Below, piece after piece: positions 56,831-64,000 of a stretch of 64,000 nt of DNA; positions within the stretch are counted from its first letter, which is position 1, and every line of letters starts with the position of its first letter. Made by a program: the position numbers and the translations under genes. The notes under the pieces are model-generated. The model worked only from the letters and a program-made list of their open reading frames with translations. It made no database searches and was not told where the DNA came from. The DNA lies in assembly GCA_023974075.1 (NCBI GenBank), contig CM043792.1, positions 7,893,956 to 7,957,955 on the forward strand, written 5' to 3'. This stretch comes from Chaenocephalus aceratus. Its lineage: Eukaryota > Chordata > Actinopteri > Perciformes > Channichthyidae.

Positions 56831-57386
56831 CTGAACACTGTCAAACGCTGAACTAGGACACACACAGTTACAACTTGCAACTGCACTACTTTTTTAATAG
56901 TTTTATTAATTTATTAACTGATCGACATCAGAGATGCAAAATATCATCCCTGTGTTTTTTATATTGTAAACTGTATTTAAATTATGTGCGGGCATGTATG
57001 CATGTTGGTATGGATGTGTGAGCATATGTTTATGTGTAAAATTGAATTTGTTGTCTTGGCTTATTGTTTTCAGGTGCTTCCTCCTGGGCATTAATCCTGA
57101 GACGGGCTCGAAAGCCAAAAAGAGGCATGGCAATTTAAACCCCCATGTCAGCACATTCTTCAGAAAATTGTTGACTTCGAATGGATGTCTGTGTAGACAT
57201 GGGCCCTTTCTCATTTCTCTAACTCCCCTCCTCGACTCCTATCCTCGATACTTAGTCCCGCCCACAGGAGATGCGAGCGGAGGAGCCGAGGAGGGGGACA
57301 GAGGAGGGGAAGCAGCAGGCGGTAAGAGAAATGAGAACTCCTCTCCTCTGAGCGGTCATTTTAAAGAGACGTCCATTAATGATGAC

Positions 57387-60364
57387 CAACCCAGTCTCAC
57401 GGCATTTCGTGTTCACCAACACAATTTGTAATCTATTGATTCGTGTTCACCATCACGATTTGCCCCTTTTATTCGTGTTGCACAGCACGATTTTAAAAGC
57501 AATGTATTTCTACTGGTAATGTGTTTCGTGCCTGCAGGCTGCAGCACGTCTTTTTCTCCGGTCGGGTCGTGGAAGACCGGAAGCTGTGTGGTTCATAAAA
57601 ACATGTTCTTACTCAATATCAAGCCACAGTTATTGCTTTTATTTTAAATCGTATAATTTCGGACTTTTGTTGCCGTCTGTGAGGAAAATAAATGGGGCTC
57701 AGAGCCTCAGAATACTGACATCTGTATTTTTTAAATCTTTTTTCCTTCTAATTTGTTATTCTTTTCAAAATAACACACTGTTATTTACTCACCAATAACA
57801 CACAATTATCCTTGCTTTTATTTATTGGTTTAATTCCATAATCTCAGGCTTTTTTGGCGTCCGTCAGGAACTGAATTTCAAAATAAATATAACCGGAAAC
57901 AGACGTAGGCATTTCGAGCGATTACCCAAGATCCTCAGCTATGGTTTTAAGCTCGCTGATTGGATGTGTTAGCCGCAATGCATGCTGGGATTTGGTGTTT
58001 ATATTATATGAAATCCGGAAAACATTTTCAAAGTATAAAATAATACTTAATTCCAAGTGCTCTTGCTTTTCTCTTTGAAAGTCATCACATAACGGCATTG
58101 TAATACATGGTTCGGCTGCATTACATATTACAGATCTGCCGTAGTTCTTTATTTAGAGAGCCCTGATGAGAAGACCTTTGGAAAAACTGGAAGAAATGGC
58201 GCCGAAACTGAATACTTGACGTGGATCATAAATATATCAACAATTAAACAACATCTTCAATTTCTCTTCACACAATACGTCTCCTTGCAGTATCAACACT
58301 AATTCGGCTGACTTTTACATTTGATCTAATTCATAGATAGGTTATATTTACACCATAACGGTGCACAGCTGATAGAAAAGGACTGTAGTTTTCAAAGATA
58401 TTACTGATTTTCTTTGAATGTAAGAATGTAAATACTGAGTCTGAAATAGTATAGCAATATTCTGTAAAATGATGTGAAAGCATGCATAAAACTATACATC
58501 TTCAGATGTTGTACATACACACTAATAATACAAAGTAATTATGGCTGTGTGTACCTTGTGTGCACCTCCTAGTGGTTAAAGCACGTTATTGAATTATTGT
58601 TTGTATGTGTTATATTTGATTAAAAAATATTAAGAGTACTACTTTCATAGGGGGAAAGTATAAATATAGAAATATAGAATATAAAAAATCAAGAAGATAC
58701 TATAAGTGATCTCTACAATAAAACAGTTTAGTGCAGGATGTACACAGATATTAATAGGAGGAGGTGCAAAACAGAAAAACGGATTAACCTTTATTTAAAC
58801 ATTAAATATTAAATATTAAGCCTGACAAAGTAATTAATGTCTAATATATTGCTTTCCTGCAATGTTAACTATGTTGAAGCACTTATTTTAACTGATATTA
58901 TACACATTAATTATATTCTTATGTATGTAGATAGAATAAGAAATGTGCAGAATATGACAGTTTAATGGTGGAGGTACACACATATTGATAGATGTCTTGT
59001 AATGCACTGTTGAGGAACCTGTGACCCAAGTTTTTCATTCATTGCATAACTACACCGTAGTTGTGTTTATGATATGTCAATAAACCTTTGAAAATCTTGA
59101 AAGGGATGTGCAAAATAGCCATAATATACAGTCTTTAATTAACTATTAGTAGAGAATAACGAGTAATTAATATACTTTATTACTTGTTTCCATTCATGTC
59201 AATTGCAGATACATGTTTAGTCTTCTCAAGCACCAACTATCAAATATCTCTCCTGATTGTTGGCACTTGACAATCACCTTAGGCTACCTGAATTTTACTC
59301 AGGTGTAACTAAAGTCTGATTTAAGGGTTGTTTATATTTCACATAATTAATCAGAATCTGCAAAGTAACTCAAATAAATGCAGTGGAGTAAAAATACCAG
59401 GTTAACCTCTGAATTGTAGTAGAGTAGAATTACAAAGTAGCAATGAGCTGTCATGTGGGTATACGGCATTAATATAATGCTGCGCATTATGGACACAAGT
59501 GATTTTCACCCATTTATTAATTATATGTTTTACATTTGATAACACCAATGTGTTTAATAATGGCAACTTCTAATTGTGGGAAAAACGAAAACGTTCAGTA
59601 GAGACGTCCCATAGAACATTTTGCGAAACACAATAGCCAGCATGTGTAGTTCTGGGGGGGTGTTCGATTCCAGTTTGGGATAATCTGGCGTGGTTTCGTT
59701 CCATTTCACACAGCTGTTTGACGCTCTGCGTAACCTTACGGGAGCTGTAGTCCTAAACGATAGCTGGGGATTATGGGTAGTGTAGTGTCTTCAGCCATCC
59801 TAAACTCAGAAATGTTGACAATCGCAATGATGCTCGAAATGTCCCTTATAGGCCTACGTCTGTTTCCGGTTATTTTTATTTTGAAATTCAGTTCCTGACG
59901 GACACCAAAAAAGCCCGAGATTATGGAATTAAACCAATAAATAAAAGCAAGGATAATTGTGTGTTATTGGTGAGTAAATAACAGTGTGTTATTTTGAAAA
60001 GAATAACAAATTAGAAGGAAAAAAAGATTTAAAAATACAGATGAGGCTCTGAGCCCCATTTATTTTCCTCACAGACGGCAACAAAAGTCCGAAATTATAC
60101 GATTTAAAATAAAAGCAATAATTGTGGCTTGATATTGAGTAAGAACATGTTTTTATGAACCACACAGCTTCCGGTCTTCCACGACCCGACCGGAGAAAAA
60201 GACGTGCTGCAGCCTGCAGGCACGAAACACGTTACCAGTAGAAATACATTGCTTTTAAAATCGTGCTGTGCAACACGAAAAAAAGGGGCAAATCGTGATG
60301 GTGAACACGAATCAATAGATTAAAAATCGTGTTGGTGAACACGAAATGCCGTGAGACTGGGTTG
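57387..60364. mobile_element. Long-armed inverted-repeat DNA element with 7-bp TSD (element 2)
   Basis: Ends CAACCCAGTCTCACGGC and GCCGTGAGACTGGGTTG lie between perfect 7-bp duplications TGATGAC (57380-57386 and 60365-60371). The arms are about 530 bp and nearly contiguous (57387-57915 against 59850-60364), so it can fold into a very long hairpin. Its core (58020-58380) is homologous to 24370-24710 of element 1. The segment 58975-59155 matches 24775-24985 of element 1 in inverted orientation. Both elements start CAAC, end GTTG and make 7-bp duplications. No gene is seen in the 2978 bp, so it is non-autonomous. Confidence 0.88.
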
Positions 60365-60490
60365 TGATGACAGGAGGCACAGCAGCCCTCTGTCTGATGG
60401 ACAGATGTGTTCATGATGACTTATATATTTACTTTGATTCATTCACAGTGTGGTATAATGAGACAATAACAGGCTACAGATGCGGACACA

Positions 60491-60512
60491 CACACACACA
60501 CACATATATATG
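60491..60512. repeat. Short (AC)n tract followed by TATA-rich run
   Basis: About 10 AC dinucleotides, then ATATATATGTATATTTATAT. Low complexity, within the MITE copy 2. Confidence 0.8.
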
Positions 60513-61300
60513 TATATTTATATACATATATAACATTTCAGAATCAAACAGAACACTCTCATAGTAAAGTAACACTATCAGAGACTGGATATATCCCCCC
60601 CCCTCTCTGGTCGCTACAATGAGGAAAATAAATTACGGGCCAAAAGTTTTATTTACAAGTATTAAAAGTAAGCAGAGGACACCAAACTAACTGGGACCTG
60701 TCTGTCCGCTGCATACGCACACACTGTACCACACACACCTACACCACACACACGCACATACAGCTCCTAAAACAGGCAGCCGTTGTGTATTTTATTGTGA
60801 AGAACTAAATGGTTTTAGAAAAATATCGACTCTTTGTTTGTAGATATCTACTAAACTACAGCAAATAAAGAGAGTAATGTAGGCCTGTTATACGAGTGAT
60901 ATATATTATACACACTGCTCTGCTTTCTGCACGGACCTCACAGCTGTTCTCACTGTAAACATCGCGTCGTGATGAAAGCAGTTAATAAAATAATATCCAG
61001 GGGATGCATGCAGAGCTGTCATTGGCTGAGATAAGTCCGGCCGAGCGTCACGACTCTTTGAAACATCTCTGTTGCCGGAAATGCATCCACGAAGGAGCCG
61101 TGGAGGACTGTGGAGGACCCATCAGTGTCTCCTCGGTTATAGCTCCTCCAGAGAGCCTCCTCGACGCTCGATGCTCGGTCCTCGAAGTGCATTTAGAGAA
61201 ATTAGATGTCCTTCAACATGGCGCGCTGAAATTCATTTCCGGGTCACTACCGGAGGACCGAGGAGTCGATGAGGGGGATTTGATGAAATGAGAAAGGGCC

Positions 61301-61680
61301 ATGTGCTCCCCTCCTTGTTTTCTTTTCTGTCTCCCTGCTGCGCAGGTACACCTGGTATGCCCCTGGCGCCACCTCTGCCCAGGTGCACCTGGTCTGCCCC
61401 TGGCTCCACCTCTGCCCAGGTGTTCCAAATTCCACTCAGCCGCGTGTATATATAAAGAGAAGCTGGAGGAGAAGGATGTCTCGCCTATCCTAACGCCGGG
61501 AGACACTCTCCTTAGAATACCTCTTTGCCATTTTGATCTGTTGGCCATATTTTTGCAGATGTGTTTATGTTTAGCGTGGAGGACCTGGTAGTCCAGTTTT
61601 CGCAGCTTTATTTTGTTTCACATAGGGTTTATAATTGATTTCTGGTTAGGGGGGGGGAAGCTCTGGGTAGTGATGGCGAG
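61301..61680. other. Unassigned stretch with a 37-bp duplication and TATA-like motif
   Basis: CAGGTACACCTGGTATGCCC and CAGGTGCACCTGGTCTGCCC begin two adjacent 37-bp near-copies (about 61343-61420). GTGTATATATAAAGAGAAG at 61444 is TATA-like and could be an LTR promoter remnant. No gene is recognised. Confidence 0.3.
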
Positions 61681-63000
61681 ATGAAGCCTTATGAAGCTTT
61701 GAAGCTTTCCAACCAATTGGTTCGCAAAAGGGTTCGTCTCATGAGGCTTCATCATGGTCTTCATTTGAACACAAACCCCCTGCTGGTCAAAGTGTGTAAA
61801 ACAGGCAGATTGGACATCTCAACAGTGTGCTCTATCTCATACCGAGTTCCCATTGAGTAAAGCCTTAGAATAACTCTAAACAACGAACATAAAATCATAT
61901 TTTCATGTTAACAATATTGTATTTATTCCAGTTTAATGATTGTGATTGAAAAGCCTAAGGAGGCTGGTAAACATTGCTAAGAGGATTTGTATTCCTTAAT
62001 AATATTCATAAACGTAACCATGTTGTAGCCTGAGAAAAGCTAAACCATAAGAATACATTTATTAACAGGGGTGGACATAACTGTTTTGCCCTGGTTCTCA
62101 AAGGAGCACCTGGAGATGTTGCATGGTGCTCATCCTTAAAATGAAATAAATAAACCGGTCTTTATTTGTCAGAGACACGGCACAGAACACACAGAGGTGA
62201 ACACAGATAGAACACACATGCAGAGGCGAACACAAGACAACATTAGCACGACCAGTAATCCTACACGCTGTCATCACTACCCTCCAGACTGTTCTCCTCA
62301 CTGTCTTCCTCTCTGTCAGACATGGTAGCTGATGATGTAGGCCTACTACTTTCTCTCTGGTTGAGTCTGCGATTAGCTGCTTGCATCCACAAGTCAACAG
62401 CTGGTTTTGGGTCGAAAGTCCAGTTTTAAAAGGATATGTTACTGTCCTATAGTATACATTGGAATGATTTCAAACCTGTTTATCCCAATAATTATAAAGG
62501 AGTGCCTTGAAAATATATGTTTACATAAATTGTGACCAAACCGTTTGAACTTAGACTAAAGTGAACTATCTAAACACTCAAGAGTCCTTTACCTCACTGA
62601 GCTGTAGTTATCAGTCTCTCGGTCTGACTGAAGAGGACTCTCCCTCCACATCATTGTAGAAACATCTTCTTATATCCACAGCTAGGACCAGATTCTAATA
62701 ACAACAGCACCGGTACCGGTGCACCCTCCCTCTTTCCCTCGCCAACATCCCCATTTTTCATCACTTACAGCGCCCATCGTACAAGGCAAATTAAACCTGT
62801 AACCGGGGTGAAAAGGGTGTTACATTTACTTAATTATGAATGTTGTTACATCAAGGCCGAAAATTAGGATGAGCACCAACGGTCAAAAATGTTTTTTTCC
62901 CTCCCAGAACTACCAGCGCAGCGCCTCCACAGATCTGGAGCCCTAGGGGCGAAAATCAACGCCAGTGCGACCGGCCGGCCCTAAGTTCATATGCAACTCG
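61681..63000. other. Intergenic; repeat fragments
   Basis: GATGGCGAGATGAAGCCTTA near 61673 resembles a hAT terminus. 62410-62690 matches 48880-49090 (ACCAAACCGTTTGA and AGGACTCTCC blocks). No coding sequence is supported. Confidence 0.4.
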
Positions 63001-63005
63001 CAAAT

Positions 63006-63088
63006 ATCTTTCTCTCTCTCTCTCTTCTCTCTCCTCTCTTCTCTCTTCTCTCTTTTCTCTTCTCCCTTCTCTCTCCCTCTCTCTCAAT
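63006..63088. repeat. Pyrimidine (CT)n-rich tract
   Basis: Imperfect CTCT/TTCTC repeats, almost pure pyrimidine on plus. Confidence 0.9.
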
Positions 63089-63214
63089 GTTGGTACGCAA
63101 ATGCGCCTTTTTTCAAATGACCCGGTGCACCAGTTATGTGCAGCCCTGTTTATTAACTACATTATCTCATTTAGCTGTAGCTTTTATAAACAACAAAAAA
63201 TACGTATTGTTCAG

Positions 63215-63275
63215 TCGTTGAACCAGGGACCCTGCGGTCATGAGTCAATTGCTTTCCAGCTGAGCCACAGCACAC
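63215..63275 (-). other. tRNA-like relic or SINE fragment
   Basis: On the minus strand TGGCTCAGCTGG fits the internal promoter A box. CATGA sits in an anticodon-loop-like position. GGTCCCTGGTTCAACGAC fits the B box and T arm. A proper acceptor stem and T-stem pairing are not evident, so this is more likely a tRNA pseudogene or SINE head than a working tRNA. Confidence 0.35.
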
Positions 63276-63327
63276 ACACTAAAGCTCCCTGAAAACACTG
63301 CAAGATATGTATTCTTGTATTTATTCT

Positions 63328-63623
63328 AGGGCTGTCAGTCGATTAAAATATTTAATCGCGATTAATCGCATGATTGTCCATAGTTAATCGCGATTAATCG
63401 CAAATTAATCGCACATTTTGTATCTGTTCTAAATGTACCTTAGAGGAATATTTTTCAAGTTTTTAATACTCTTATCAACATATGAGTGGACAAATATGCT
63501 TTATGCAAATGTTTATTATCATTTGAACAATGACAAATATTCTCATGAATATTAAACACAACAACCTCTGAACATTACAAATATTCGCCTCAATTCAACC
63601 TGGAACCTCTCATACAATAATAC

Positions 63624-63721
<98 letters not shown>

Positions 63722-64000
63722 TCGTTGGAGCTATGTGCAACTCAAGGCATATGCTCGAACAGGAGCTGCCTGGACGCTGCAATCATGTTACGCGCACTAT
63801 CCGTGCTGAGTGTGCTGACTTTTCGTACAATGTCCCACTGTCTGGCTACCTGCATAAAGTCAAGTGCTCGGCGCAGTTGTCGGCGAAATGTCGCTCCTCT
63901 GTTTTCATTTAAACAGCTCCTTATATCCGTTAGCGCAGCTAGCTAGCACCAGATGCTAACAACAACAATACACGTAAGGTCTCTCTCTCGCTCGAGCCAC
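63328..64000. mobile_element. TAGGGCTGTCA hAT family, copy C (runs off the window)
   Basis: Starts TAGGGCTGTCAGTCGATTAA and is nearly identical to copy A for about 200 bp. It then carries a (TG)46 tract and the GTTGTCGGCGAAATGTCGC block shared with copy A, and the GCTAACAACAATACACGTAAGG block shared with copy B. The right end lies beyond the window. Confidence 0.8.
63629..63720. repeat. (TG)46 microsatellite
   Basis: Uninterrupted for 92 bp inside hAT copy C. Such a length is expected to be highly variable between individuals. Confidence 0.98.

Larger units (their letters stand above)
53146..57090 (+). mobile_element. Decayed jockey/CR1-group LINE, split by a hAT
   Basis: On plus, endonuclease fragments (53146-53818 and 54958-55420) and reverse transcriptase fragments (55440-56830) are followed by an AT-rich 3' region. 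Multiple stops and frameshifts, plus a deletion near 56700, mark it as dead. The hAT at 53819-54949 interrupts it with a clean 8-bp duplication. Confidence 0.8.
57202..61300. mobile_element. MITE (GGCCCTTTC ends, copy 2) split by element 2
   Basis: Left terminus GGCCCTTTCTCATTTCTCTA and right terminus TGATGAAATGAGAAAGGGCC. The true element is 57202-57379 plus 60372-61300, about 1.1 kb, once the 57387-60364 insertion and one duplication are removed. 60795-61290 is the reverse complement of 15114-15640. GCGCGCCATGTTG- and CCGGAAATGCATCC-type blocks are shared by both copies. Confidence 0.78.

Noticed and set aside
57586..57798. 70-aa plus-strand open frame
   Set aside because: It lies within the inverted arm of element 2 and is not a gene-like sequence.
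61213..61591. Overlapping open frames around 61.2-61.6 kb
   Set aside because: They straddle the MITE end and a 37-bp duplication and lack motifs.
63552..63912. Open frames with Cys-Val or Thr-His runs
   Set aside because: Translation of the (TG)46 microsatellite in hAT copy C.

Overview
This window is vertebrate nuclear DNA, most likely from a ray-finned (teleost) fish. The evidence is the mixture of mobile elements typical of teleosts: L2- and jockey-type LINEs, Tc1/mariner, many hAT families, BEL/Pao, and short elements with inverted ends, together with long (CA)n tracts and no dense gene packing. There are no bacterial operons, ribosome binding sites, CRISPR arrays or rRNA genes. Almost every long open frame is a transposon gene or a shadow of a repeat. 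One possible host-gene exon was seen, on the minus strand at 18611-18948.

Layout. 1-7.3 kb: a hAT element (1256-2718) with a second hAT nested in it, a 28-bp minisatellite of about 38 units (4381-5443), and an inverted-end element (6189-7210). 7.7-11.3 kb: two TTAA-flanked elements, LTR and hAT scraps, and a LINE 3' end. 11.9-15.7 kb: a complete non-autonomous LTR retrotransposon with 409-bp LTRs and a GC-rich, proline-coding interior; it sits inside the terminal repeat of a smaller element. 15.8-19.3 kb: degenerate ACAAAG-type repeats, a CA tract and the candidate exon. 19.3-22.6 kb: a nearly full L2-type LINE. 23.3-27.1 kb: a long-armed inverted-repeat element with a 7-bp target duplication and a nested hAT. 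27.4-32.6 kb: hAT relics, a probable solo LTR and a complex palindrome. 32.6-35.3 kb: hAT, BED and THAP relics. 35.6-40.0 kb: an element with inverted ends of about 160 bp that carries a SWIM zinc finger plus YqaJ-type nuclease gene. 40.5-44.9 kb: a decayed BEL/Pao element. 45-51.5 kb: inverted-end elements and hAT relics. 51.5-53.1 kb: a Tc1 element with an open transposase frame. 53.1-57 kb: a decayed LINE split by a hAT that encodes a BED-hATC fusion. 57.2-61.3 kb: an inverted-end element split by a second long-armed 7-bp-TSD element. 61.3-64 kb: scraps, a tRNA-like relic, a (TG)46 tract and another copy of the first hAT family.

The region reads as a graveyard in which insertion order can be deduced from perfect target-site duplications. 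The most interesting items are the SWIM-YqaJ element, the pair of long-armed 7-bp-TSD elements that share an internal core, the non-autonomous LTR element whose internal repeats all have periods divisible by three, and the compact BED-hATC fusion ORF. Superfamily names come from recognisable motifs, terminal sequences and target-site lengths read by eye; no database search was possible.
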